Below, in pieces: positions 26,114-34,106 of a stretch of 64,000 nt of DNA. The translations under genes were made by a program, and so were the position numbers. The stretch lies in assembly GCF_010747415.1 (NCBI RefSeq), contig NZ_JAAGNZ010000003.1, positions 186,001 to 250,000 on the forward strand, given 5' to 3'. How positions within the stretch are numbered: the stretch's first letter is position 1; each line of letters begins with the position of its first letter. The notes beneath the pieces were generated by a model that worked only from the letters and a program-made list of their open reading frames with translations, had not been told where the DNA came from and did not search any database. This DNA comes from Spirosoma agri (GTDB lineage: Bacteria > Bacteroidota > Bacteroidia > Cytophagales > Spirosomataceae).

Positions 26114-27493
26114 CTACTGAATCTGGTTGAACACATCGGGCTTAAGTCGCTCGATAATTTGGAAGAAAGGCCCGTACATGGCCGGGTTCTTAACGTTTTC
26201 GTACAGGCTTAACTTTTCCTTGTAAAACTTACCGAACAAACCCGATTGCATATGCTGTGAGACCGCTTCGTGCCAGTCGGGATGTTCCGTCAGTGCCTGC
26301 AAAGCCGCCTGGTATTTTCTACCGGTCAGCGCTTCCAGCCGAGCCTCTTCAAGCGCCTGTTGCTGCTGGCGGGTTTTATTTTTGTCGCCGGTTGGCGGAC
26401 TTGTTTTTTCCGGTACCGGTTCGGGTGCGTCGAACGACAGGGGCAGCGACGTATTTACCATCTTTTGCAGGTATCCGCCAATATTTTTGATTGAGGTTCC
26501 CTGTTTAATTTGCTTGAGCGTGTAGTCGATTGCCTTACGAATCTGTTCTTCCGAGGACTGATGCAACCAGGTTCGCACAGCGTCGCGACCAATGTATTGA
26601 GCGATCAGACCATGCAATTCATCGACCAGCAGATTGGTTTCCGGGTCATCAATTTCGACGACTGCTTTTTGTTTCTTAGTTGCTGGCGAAACCAGCGGTG
26701 TCTCGCCGGCGATCTCCGCTCTGGTTTCGGGGATCAGGAGTGGCAAATCCTGGGGCGACATGTGAAAAACAACCGCGACTACCTTCCGATTGGTACGCTC
26801 TTCCTCCATCTCATCGATCCGGATATTGGTTGTTGCATTTAGGTCGGTACAGGCTCTGACCAATACTTTCTGTTTGAAATTGCCATATAGCGGGTAATCT
26901 TTATCACCAATTTCAAAGACTTCTCTCAACCGCTCGACGGTGTAGCGCACCGATGTTTTTTTCAAGTTCATCTGATGTCGCAGCATCATATACAACCGAA
27001 TCGAATACTGGCTCTGTACCCGAGCGAGATTGCGCACATCAAATTCGAGGTATTCTGTGCGAAGCTGGAGCAGAAAAGGCTTTAGTTCGGGGTGGAACGT
27101 AACCCGGATCGACTCCATTTTAGTATCGCCGATCAAAGAGCTGGCACTGGTAAGAAAGGGAATAACCGTTCGATACCGATTGCCGTCCTCTTTGGTGTGG
27201 TAGATGACCATGGTCTTATTGACCAGCCGTTCAGCCGCTTCTTTAATCGTTTCATAACTACGTCCGTCGCGGCTCAGACTAAACAACCTGATTATATCGG
27301 CTACCCGGAGTTCGTACTCACAAAACGTAACGTCATCGGGGCTAATCATGGTGAGCATGGTGAAGAAAACCCGGAATTCGACTACGTCCATTCGATAGGT
27401 GGCTTCTACAATACCATTACGTCCCGCCTTCATGCGAGCAATCGTTCGTTCACCAATCTCCGAGCGTCTGCGAACTTTAGTCTCCTTTGCCAT
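26114..27493 (-). CDS. Rep_3 family plasmid replication initiator
   Basis: 459 residues. The Rep_3 (RepB/RepE-type) double winged-helix region spans about residues 20-260: VEATYRMDVVEFRVFFTMLT, RVTFHPELKPFLLQLRTEYL, ARVQSQYSIRLYMMLRHQMN and YTVERLREVFEIGDKDYPLY. Such initiators bind iterons as monomers to open the origin and as dimers to repress their gene. An extended C-terminal part with a Gln/Lys/Arg-rich linker (about 370-400) is longer than in classic 230-300-residue initiators. The iteron array starts 100 bp upstream of its start codon, with two iterons positioned to overlap its promoter. Confidence 0.92.
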   Translation of the reverse strand: MAKETKVRRRSEIGERTIARMKAGRNGIVEATYRMDVVEFRVFFTMLTMISPDDVTFCEYELRVADIIRLFSLSRDGRSYETIKEAAERLVNKTMVIYHTKEDGNRYRTVIPFLTSASSLIGDTKMESIRVTFHPELKPFLLQLRTEYLEFDVRNLARVQSQYSIRLYMMLRHQMNLKKTSVRYTVERLREVFEIGDKDYPLYGNFKQKVLVRACTDLNATTNIRIDEMEEERTNRKVVAVVFHMSPQDLPLLIPETRAEIAGETPLVSPATKKQKAVVEIDDPETNLLVDELHGLIAQYIGRDAVRTWLHQSSEEQIRKAIDYTLKQIKQGTSIKNIGGYLQKMVNTSLPLSFDAPEPVPEKTSPPTGDKNKTRQQQQALEEARLEALTGRKYQAALQALTEHPDWHEAVSQHMQSGLFGKFYKEKLSLYENVKNPAMYGPFFQIIERLKPDVFNQIQ

Positions 27494-27592
27494 TCTAATT
27501 TAACCCAATAAGGCTCAACTTACGAAAACCCGGCCTCATAACAAAAAAATACGTCTTAACCCGAGCCTAGGCTTACGGATTGGTCAATTCTG

Positions 27593-28314
27593 TACGTGTT
27601 CGAGGTTATACTTACGTGTTCGGGGTTATAATACAGTTCATTTTGCCAATGTCATAAGGGCGATGGGTAGTGGCAATCGATTACCTTTTTGCTTTACCCG
27701 GTTGAAACCGATCGCTAAACCTGTACGGAGTGGTCGGCAAATGGGCTGGAACATACTATTACCATATATTTATAGGGTAAAGTACAATTGATAACCTGCT
27801 TAGTTCCTATACGTGATGTAGGTTATAGTTATACGTGTTCCAGGTTATAGATACGTGATGTAGGTTATACATGCGTGATATAGGTTATACATAGCTAATG
27901 AGCATCTTCGATACGTGATGTAGGTTATAGTATACGTGTTATAGGTTATAGATATACGTGTTATGAGTTATAGTTAGACGTGATATAGGTTATACATAAA
28001 CGTGATATAGGTTATATATAAACGTGATATAGGTTATAGTTAGACGTGATATAGGTTATAGTTCACCTTATAACATACTGTTTTTCAGATAGTTGCAGAG
28101 CCCTAAAAAGAAACAGTTAAAACTAAATAAAAAGAAAAACACACAACAGATTTTGTGTGTGTAAATTCTTATTTTTTTTAAAAAAAAGAGACTAATCTAC
28201 TGAACTACATCATGAACCGAATTTTGGAAGAAAAAGGAAATTGTGACGGGAATACGTGTTATGGGTTATACTTCGACGTGGATCAAGTTATAGTTGAGCG
28301 TGATGTAGGTTATA
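27593..28314 (+). repeat. Iteron array: sixteen 18-bp direct repeats
   Basis: Consensus TACGTGATATAGGTTATA, all on one strand. Starts: 27593, 27613, 27810, 27832, 27852, 27872, 27912, 27933, 27955, 27977, 27999, 28021, 28043, 28253, 28275 and 28297. Neighbouring copies start 20-22 bp apart; from 27933 to 28043 the step is 22 bp, close to two helical turns, so bound initiators would line up on one face. The most conserved parts are CGTG and GGTTATA; positions 7-11 vary (GATGT, GATAT, GTTAT, GTTCC). Copies at 27593 and 27613 sit near the rep promoter and may serve autoregulation. Confidence 0.92.
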
Positions 28315-28411
28315 ATTGGGTAGCAGCCTGTGAACGGATAAGCCTTCTTGAATTGCCTTTTTTTTTGCCACCGTACTATCCTCAAGAGTGTTGACTTATA
28401 CACGTATACCT

Positions 28412-28448
28412 TTTTTAATTCTCTCCCATTTGTGGAGAGAATTAAAAA
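28412..28448. terminator. Bidirectional terminator between origin and kinase operon
   Basis: Perfect 15-bp stem TTTTTAATTCTCTCC / GGAGAGAATTAAAAA around a 7-nt loop. The A/T ends serve as U-tract for either direction. It separates the origin from the operon starting at 28568. Confidence 0.75.
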
Positions 28449-28567
28449 CAACTAGAAAGCGCTAACAGACTCCGCTAGCTGCCCTAGACTTAGCTTCACT
28501 AATCAATAGCTTGTGAAATAGCTGGCATACGTTTAAAAGAAACGGCGTGTACTCGTCGTTTAAGCAA

Positions 28568-29599
28568 ATGGTGAACAAAATGAACCGCCCACACATGGAA
28601 AATCAGCCCGGAGGCTGGCTGACTCGATTGAGCAAATTGATTGTACCGTCAAGCCAGACAGAACATGCGCCTATAGCGACAATTACCAACAACCGCATTC
28701 TGGATGAACTCGTTGCTTCGTTCACTGACTCAATTCATCGGGAATCTGTGGGAACGAGTATGCTTTTCAATGCCCATTTCCTGATTATCCTTCATCCCGA
28801 TAGCTACGAAGATCGATTGAACGCGTTTCCCGTGATCGTTCACGAAGCAGTCAACGCGTTTACGCTCACCGTCAACTCGAAGAGAGGACAATACGAACGG
28901 GTATCGCCCGTCGCATCGAGCTGGTTTTTCAAGTTCGGGGCAGGTAGGGAATTGGGCGGGGAATCGGTAAATCCCTCCGACGTGATCGTAATTGGCACGC
29001 TGACGGGAATTCTTCCTGGCAATGGTCAGGGTCAGTCGTCGGAGAAGATGAACGTAACGCGTCGGGTCAAGCAGACGAACCGGTACGAAAAGGTGGATGT
29101 CGATCTGAACACGTTCCATCACATCGATTTTCGCGAACCGGGGGCATTTGTTGTAAAATTTACGTTTGACTCACCGAGCACAGCTACCAGGCGGAGCCCA
29201 ATGGGTAACGCTATCACCCCAGGTACACCGGAACTACCCCGCAGTTTGAGCGCGGGACTGGCCACGATTGACTATTACATCGCCGAGCTAAACCGAGAAG
29301 CCTCGTATTTAATGCGTGACCGGGAGATCGTTGTAGCCCGAAAAGAACCTGATAATCTGCACTTTCCGAATTATTTGCTGGTCGAATCGGCTTACGTATC
29401 GAATCCACACGCACGAATTCGGTTCAACGAAGCGACCCAATCGTTTCAGATTGCCTCGTTCAGTCGAAACGAAACCCGTGTGAATGAACAGGTCGTTGCA
29501 CGCAGCGAACCGGCCAACCCGCAATGGCATGAATTGCCGGACAAAGCTCAGATTCTTCTGAACAGTATGGTGACGCTGTCGTTTCAACGTAACACATAA
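28568..29599 (+). CDS. FhaA-like protein with C-terminal degenerate FHA domain
   Basis: 343 residues from the ATG at 28568; a GTG at 28547 and an ATG at 28580 are alternatives. Residues about 40-215 form an unrecognised alpha/beta domain (TSMLFNAHFLIILHPDSYED; FPVIVHEAVNAFTLTVNSKR). After a linker, residues about 255-343 resemble an FHA domain: VARKEPDN, VSNPHARIRFNEATQSFQIA, FSRNETRVN and a final VTLSFQ strand. The usual NGT is NET and the phosphothreonine-binding Arg-Ser are not clearly kept, so phospho-binding is uncertain. First gene of the PP2C/kinase/SEDS-PBP cluster, the place that fhaA takes in actinobacteria. Confidence 0.65.
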   Translation: MVNKMNRPHMENQPGGWLTRLSKLIVPSSQTEHAPIATITNNRILDELVASFTDSIHRESVGTSMLFNAHFLIILHPDSYEDRLNAFPVIVHEAVNAFTLTVNSKRGQYERVSPVASSWFFKFGAGRELGGESVNPSDVIVIGTLTGILPGNGQGQSSEKMNVTRRVKQTNRYEKVDVDLNTFHHIDFREPGAFVVKFTFDSPSTATRRSPMGNAITPGTPELPRSLSAGLATIDYYIAELNREASYLMRDREIVVARKEPDNLHFPNYLLVESAYVSNPHARIRFNEATQSFQIASFSRNETRVNEQVVARSEPANPQWHELPDKAQILLNSMVTLSFQRNT

Positions 29600-29603
29600 G
29601 CTT

Positions 29604-29687
29604 ATGATCGACGCGCTGCTTGTTCTACTTTTGTTTCTGTTTGTGGGTCTGCTGGTCATCAGGCATTTTCAGGATTTACCCCGTTAA
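29604..29687 (+). CDS. Mini membrane protein, 27 residues
   Basis: A short frame, MIDALLVLLLFLFVGLLVIR plus HFQDLPR, starts 4 bp after the preceding stop. It is a single hydrophobic helix with a short polar tail. Its place inside a tight operon suggests translation; the function is unknown. It could be a small partner of the membrane-bound kinases or of the SEDS protein. Confidence 0.45.
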   Translation: MIDALLVLLLFLFVGLLVIRHFQDLPR

Positions 29688-29761
29688 ACAGTGTTGCGGG
29701 GTGGTTTGCTAACTGCCTAAGCGGGATGCAAAACCCAAAACCGGACCCATAAATCGAACCG

Positions 29762-31216
29762 ATGACTTCTTTATCAATTTCCGGTCAGACCGACGTCGGC
29801 CAACGACGAAAGGATAACCAGGATACGTTTGTCTGTTCAACGATCTGGTCAGCGAGCAGTGCGTTGCTGGCTGTGATCGATGGCGTAGGTGGTTATGCCG
29901 GGGGCGACCGGGCGGCCGCTATCGCCAAAGAATCGATTGAACGCTACATGGTCACCCCAACCGGCGATCCACTTTCGATGCTACGCGAAGCGGTGGTATT
30001 TGCCAATAACCAGATCAACGAACAACGCCAGCAGGATCGTCGTCTGGGGCAGATGTGCTGCGTACTGACAACGGCAGTGGCTGACGTTGAGCTGGGCAAA
30101 CTTTACTTTGTTCACGTTGGTGACACGCGGCTGTATCGCTACCGACAGGGTACACTTGACAAACTCACCTACGACCACTCGCTGGTTGGAGTTCGGGAAG
30201 ATGCGAACGAACTGACCGAAGCCGAAGCCATGAGTCACCCGCGCCGGAATGAGATCCTGCGGGAAGTCGGCTCTACGGTGCATCGGGTTGATGATCCGGA
30301 CTTTCTGGAATCGGGCGAAACCGATTTTTTACCTGGTGACCAGTTGCTGTTGTGCAGCGATGGTCTGACGGATATGATCACACAGGCCCAGATTGTGGCG
30401 ATTCTGAACCAGCAGCAACCGTTGGAAAAACAACTGGAAGACCTGATTCACCTGGCCAATGAGCAGGGCGGCAATGATAACATCACCGTCGTACTGGCGA
30501 AAAATAACACATCAGCTACCAATCGTCCGGTTCCGGCAGCATCCGCCAAACTTGATCCTGCGCCCACGACAAACCAACCACTTACCTCAACGGAACCTCT
30601 TGCCTACGGCGATTTCAGTGATAAGCCACAAGCCCGAAAAAGTAATTTAGGTGCGTTGTGGTTCGCGCTGGGCTTTATCCTCGCGGGCGTGATTGCGGCT
30701 GTTGTCTGGTATCAGTACCCGCCCTTCGAACAGGCCGATATAGCCACCGACAGTCTGGACAAAGCAGGCAATCAGTCCGACTCAACGCGGCTAGCAGCAC
30801 CGGGAGCATCCCAGCTGGACTCGCTGTTACAGACCGCGTATCGCAGCAAAGACCACCAGTTGCTTTTAGCGGACGATACGATCCGGCTTAGCCAGCCGCT
30901 TGTTTTGTCCGATTCGCTGCAAACCATTCTGGGAAATGGCAAACTGACGGTGCTCATGCCCGTCGATACGGCACAGACTCAACCCGCAGTACGCATAAGC
31001 CGACACGGTTCGGCCAATCTGGAAAACATCGTGATTCATAATTTCAAAACGGGCATTGAAACGACCAGTGACGCAACGCTGCGCTTGTCCAATGTGTACT
31101 TCAAACGCGTCGGCCAACCCATTCTGACGGCCATCCGGCAAGACACGTTTCGAAATTCAGTTGTTGCGGTTTCTATTCAGAATCCGCCTGCACCCAGTCA
31201 ACCAACCCGTCGCTAA
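29762..31216 (+). CDS. PP2C-family Ser/Thr phosphatase with membrane anchor
   Basis: 484 residues. The N-terminal 240 residues form a PP2C domain with metal-binding motifs RRKDNQD, AVIDGVGGYAGG, FVHVGDTRLYRY, LLLCSDGLTDMI and GGNDNITVVL. A Pro/Thr-rich linker leads to one transmembrane helix (about 297-319) and an outer part of about 160 residues rich in beta strands. This last part looks like a right-handed beta-helix (LENIVIHNFKTGIETTSDAT, LRLSNVYFKRV), and may bind polysaccharide or peptidoglycan. It should reverse phosphorylation by the adjacent kinases, as PstP does in actinobacteria. Its stop overlaps the next start (TAATG), implying translational coupling. Confidence 0.9.
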   Translation: MTSLSISGQTDVGQRRKDNQDTFVCSTIWSASSALLAVIDGVGGYAGGDRAAAIAKESIERYMVTPTGDPLSMLREAVVFANNQINEQRQQDRRLGQMCCVLTTAVADVELGKLYFVHVGDTRLYRYRQGTLDKLTYDHSLVGVREDANELTEAEAMSHPRRNEILREVGSTVHRVDDPDFLESGETDFLPGDQLLLCSDGLTDMITQAQIVAILNQQQPLEKQLEDLIHLANEQGGNDNITVVLAKNNTSATNRPVPAASAKLDPAPTTNQPLTSTEPLAYGDFSDKPQARKSNLGALWFALGFILAGVIAAVVWYQYPPFEQADIATDSLDKAGNQSDSTRLAAPGASQLDSLLQTAYRSKDHQLLLADDTIRLSQPLVLSDSLQTILGNGKLTVLMPVDTAQTQPAVRISRHGSANLENIVIHNFKTGIETTSDATLRLSNVYFKRVGQPILTAIRQDTFRNSVVAVSIQNPPAPSQPTRR

Positions 31217-32778
31217 TGGCTACCATTCGATTTGACACCCGGTTTCCCGGCTATGAAGTTCTGAGTGAGTTAGGCCGAAGCAACGCCCGCATTCTCAAAG
31301 CACGTCACCTCGAAACAGGTGACCTAGTGGCCATCAAGCATTTTGCGCTGAACACGGATGATGAAACGCTCCGTCGGTTTCAGCGCGAGTCAGCCATCAT
31401 GACGAGCATTGCCCATCCCAACATCGTAAAAGTTCGGGAAGTGCAATTAGAGGCCGAACTGCCGTACATCGTCATGGAACTGATCGAAGGCGGGAATCTG
31501 CACCAGCTCATCCGGCAGCAGGAGCGGTTGGATGTACCGACAACAATTCGGCTTGGCCTGCAAATGGCCAGCGCGCTCAAAGCCATTCATCCGCAGGGCA
31601 TCATTCACCGGGACATTAAACCCGAAAACATTCTTTACCGTCCATTGCCCAGTGGTGAGCTGCATTTTTTGCTGACCGACTTTGGCGTCGCCCGGTTGCA
31701 CGAACAGTCGAACACGCTGACGGGGCAATCGCTAATGACCTACGAATACGCGTCGCCGGAACAGTTCAACGATCCGAAAGGCATAAGCGTCGCTACGGAT
31801 TACTATTCGATGGGCGTCGTTCTGTACGAATGTCTGCATGGAAATGTTCCGTTCGCGCTGGATGATCACTCGGGCATTGTCACGTTTATGAATAAAGTGC
31901 TGAACGAGACACCACCAGCCCTGACGGTTACGCCCAGCGATCAGGCCGCGGGGCCATTTGTGGAATTGCTACAGGGCTTGCTGAAAAAGAAAGCAAGCGA
32001 ACGCATCAGTGACCCTGACGAGTTGACGTGGCTGCTCAAGCAAGCCGAGATGAACTATCTTCAGGCCAACCGCGCCAGCCATGCTGTAGCCAAAAATGTC
32101 CCGGTATCCAGAACCCAGAAGGCCCGGACGACCGAACCGACTGCGCGTGTTCCTGAACTTCCCAGAGAAGCCCCAGCGGTTATTGTGCCAGCCAGTCAGA
32201 GCAGCTCCCGGACTGGTCCGGCAGTGTCCTGGAAGTTGATGGCGTTGGTCCTGCTCATCGTCTTTGGCGGAGTAGCCCTTTATTTTGCCGTTACAGGCTC
32301 GAAATCTACTTTGGGCACCCAGCTATCGATTAGTAATAAGAAAGTCGCTGAGACGCCATTAAAGGCCGCTACACAAGCCGATACGATGGCGCAACACGAA
32401 CTGGAAGAGGCACAACGGAGGAAAATGCTCCGGCAGGAAGCTCTGACAGCGGCCAAAACCCTCAGTTTAGAGGCTAATGATTTTCGGGTAGGCTTGTTTG
32501 GCGGCATAAAAAACGTGCAGCTCACCCTAAGCAATCCGAGCGAGGTTCAGTTCACATCGGTTACAGTGCGGGTGACGTATTACAAAGACAATGGCGGATT
32601 ATACAAATCGGAAAACGTGATTTTCCGGAACGTAGGACCCGGCTCGTCGTCCGTGCGCAATGCGCCCAACAGCGACCGGGGCGTCAGCATAAAATACAAG
32701 ATTATGGGGTATGAGTCGCCGGCGTTGATAAACCCGGATTCGGTGCTTGTCAATGAGCCGATCGCCCCTTTAAACTAA
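31216..32778 (+). CDS. Membrane-anchored Ser/Thr protein kinase 1
   Basis: 520 residues. The kinase domain (about 12-275) has a Gly-poor loop (LGRSNARILKARH), Lys in VAIKHF, catalytic HRDIKPEN, DFGVAR, and an activation loop with TGQSLMTYEYASPEQF. A linker, one transmembrane helix (about 340-358) and an outer domain of about 110 residues (VQLTLSNPSEVQFTSVTVRV; beta-rich) follow. The outer part resembles a small immunoglobulin-like sensor rather than PASTA repeats. It starts inside the PP2C stop codon. The catalytic domain is very similar to that of the next gene, so the two arose by tandem duplication. Confidence 0.92.
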   Translation: MATIRFDTRFPGYEVLSELGRSNARILKARHLETGDLVAIKHFALNTDDETLRRFQRESAIMTSIAHPNIVKVREVQLEAELPYIVMELIEGGNLHQLIRQQERLDVPTTIRLGLQMASALKAIHPQGIIHRDIKPENILYRPLPSGELHFLLTDFGVARLHEQSNTLTGQSLMTYEYASPEQFNDPKGISVATDYYSMGVVLYECLHGNVPFALDDHSGIVTFMNKVLNETPPALTVTPSDQAAGPFVELLQGLLKKKASERISDPDELTWLLKQAEMNYLQANRASHAVAKNVPVSRTQKARTTEPTARVPELPREAPAVIVPASQSSSRTGPAVSWKLMALVLLIVFGGVALYFAVTGSKSTLGTQLSISNKKVAETPLKAATQADTMAQHELEEAQRRKMLRQEALTAAKTLSLEANDFRVGLFGGIKNVQLTLSNPSEVQFTSVTVRVTYYKDNGGLYKSENVIFRNVGPGSSSVRNAPNSDRGVSIKYKIMGYESPALINPDSVLVNEPIAPLN

Positions 32779-32785
32779 TTTTTCG

Positions 32786-34078
32786 ATGCCAACAGTAAGC
32801 CTTAACACACATTTTCCGGGGTACGAAATAATTGGCGAACTGGGTCGGTCAAACGCCCGTGTGCTGAAAGCTCGTCATCTGGAAACGGGTGATTTAGTGG
32901 CTATTAAACACTTCGCGCTCAATACCGATGCCGAAACGTTACGACGGTTTCGGCTCGAGTCGCAGTTGATGACTGACATCCGCCATCCGAACGTGGTGCG
33001 GGTGCGGGACGTGCAGCTTGATATGCCCATGCCCTTCATCGTGATGGAGTGGATCGAGGGGGGGAACCTGCGAACGCTGCTCACCGAACAGGGCCATTTG
33101 ACGATTCAGACAACCATCCGGCTGGCTCAGCAAATGGCGGAAGCCTTCAAAGCCATTCATCCGCGCGGCATTGTTCATCGGGACATCAAACCCGAAAACA
33201 TTTTGTTCAGGTTGCTGTCCAGCGGTGAGCTACATTTTCTGTTGACCGATTTTGGCGTTGCCCGGATTCGTGAACAATCGCAGACCATGACGGGGCAGTC
33301 GTTGATGACCTACGAATACGCGTCGCCGGAGCAGTTCGATAATCCCAAAGGAGTCGATGTAGCGACGGATTACTATTCGCTGGGTATCGTTCTGTACGAG
33401 TGCCTGTCGGGGAACGTGCCGTTTTCACTGGCCGACAGCGCCGGAATCGCGGCCTTCATGAATCAGGTGCTGCAAACGAGACCATCCCCGATTCTGCTTC
33501 CGGCGGGGGAGTATCTCCCATCAAGTCTGGACACAATTCTGAGCTGGACGCTGGCTAAGGACCCCGCCGAACGGCTCAGCGACGTGAATGAGCTGGTGCT
33601 GTTGCTCGGCCAGGCCAACGTGGAGCAGCTTCAGGCCAGCCGGTCCGGTGATCGGCGCGCGCCTGTGATGCCACGCACCGTAGCGGCACCGGTCCCCATC
33701 ACGCCACCTGTGGAAGCGTATTCCTCACTGCCTGACGAAGAACCCGAGGAACGTTCGAACGGGTGGATGATCGGGTTGGGCGTGTTGATCGTAGGTATTT
33801 TGATTGGGCTGGCCATCTTCTACACGAATCAACGAAAACCGAATCAATCGCTGTCAACGCCGGACTCTACGATTACGGTCACGGACTCTTCGGATCTAAA
33901 CACCATGACCGACGATACAGCCGCAGCAGCGGACTATCCACCCGAAGAAACTCCCATCGACTCATCGGAATTGTATACGGCTCCCGCACAGCCCGTCGAG
34001 CCCTCCACCACCAACACCACACCGACCATTCCGGATTCAACCACCACGCCCACGGATTCGGCCAAAACCAATCCGTAG
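32786..34078 (+). CDS. Membrane-anchored Ser/Thr protein kinase 2
   Basis: 430 residues. Kinase domain about 12-275 with VAIKHF, HRDIKPEN, DFGVARIREQ and MTYEYASPEQFD. One transmembrane helix at about 326-345 (WMIGLGVLIVGILIGLAIFY) is followed by only an acidic, Thr/Pro/Ser-rich tail of about 85 residues without a folded domain. So this paralogue of kinase 1 keeps the catalytic part but lost or never had the outer sensor. It starts 7 bp after kinase 1. The low-complexity tail may itself be a phosphorylation or spacer region. Confidence 0.92.
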   Translation: MPTVSLNTHFPGYEIIGELGRSNARVLKARHLETGDLVAIKHFALNTDAETLRRFRLESQLMTDIRHPNVVRVRDVQLDMPMPFIVMEWIEGGNLRTLLTEQGHLTIQTTIRLAQQMAEAFKAIHPRGIVHRDIKPENILFRLLSSGELHFLLTDFGVARIREQSQTMTGQSLMTYEYASPEQFDNPKGVDVATDYYSLGIVLYECLSGNVPFSLADSAGIAAFMNQVLQTRPSPILLPAGEYLPSSLDTILSWTLAKDPAERLSDVNELVLLLGQANVEQLQASRSGDRRAPVMPRTVAAPVPITPPVEAYSSLPDEEPEERSNGWMIGLGVLIVGILIGLAIFYTNQRKPNQSLSTPDSTITVTDSSDLNTMTDDTAAAADYPPEETPIDSSELYTAPAQPVEPSTTNTTPTIPDSTTTPTDSAKTNP

Positions 34079-34106
34079 CCCATCATCAACCCATCATTTT
34101 TATTGA

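Larger units (their letters stand above)
27494..28567. other. oriV: Replication origin region (oriV)
   Basis: About 1.07 kb without a supported gene. It contains 16 iterons in three groups, an AT-rich tract (about 28105-28200, including runs of T and A, a candidate unwinding element), a DnaA-box-like site TTATACACG (28396-28404, one mismatch to TTATNCACA) and a strong hairpin that isolates it from the next operon. The arrangement beside a Rep_3 initiator gene is that of an iteron-controlled theta-replicating plasmid. Confidence 0.85.

Noticed and set aside
27593..28314. Regular repeats that could be taken for a CRISPR array
   Set aside because: Repeats are 18 bp with only 2-4 bp between most copies, so there is no spacer of 25-40 bp, and no cas gene is near. 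The Rep_3 gene beside them makes iterons the better reading.
28212..28394. A 60-codon plus-strand frame after the main iteron group
   Set aside because: Three iterons lie inside it and account for a large part of its sequence; no family motif. Most likely chance frame in the origin.
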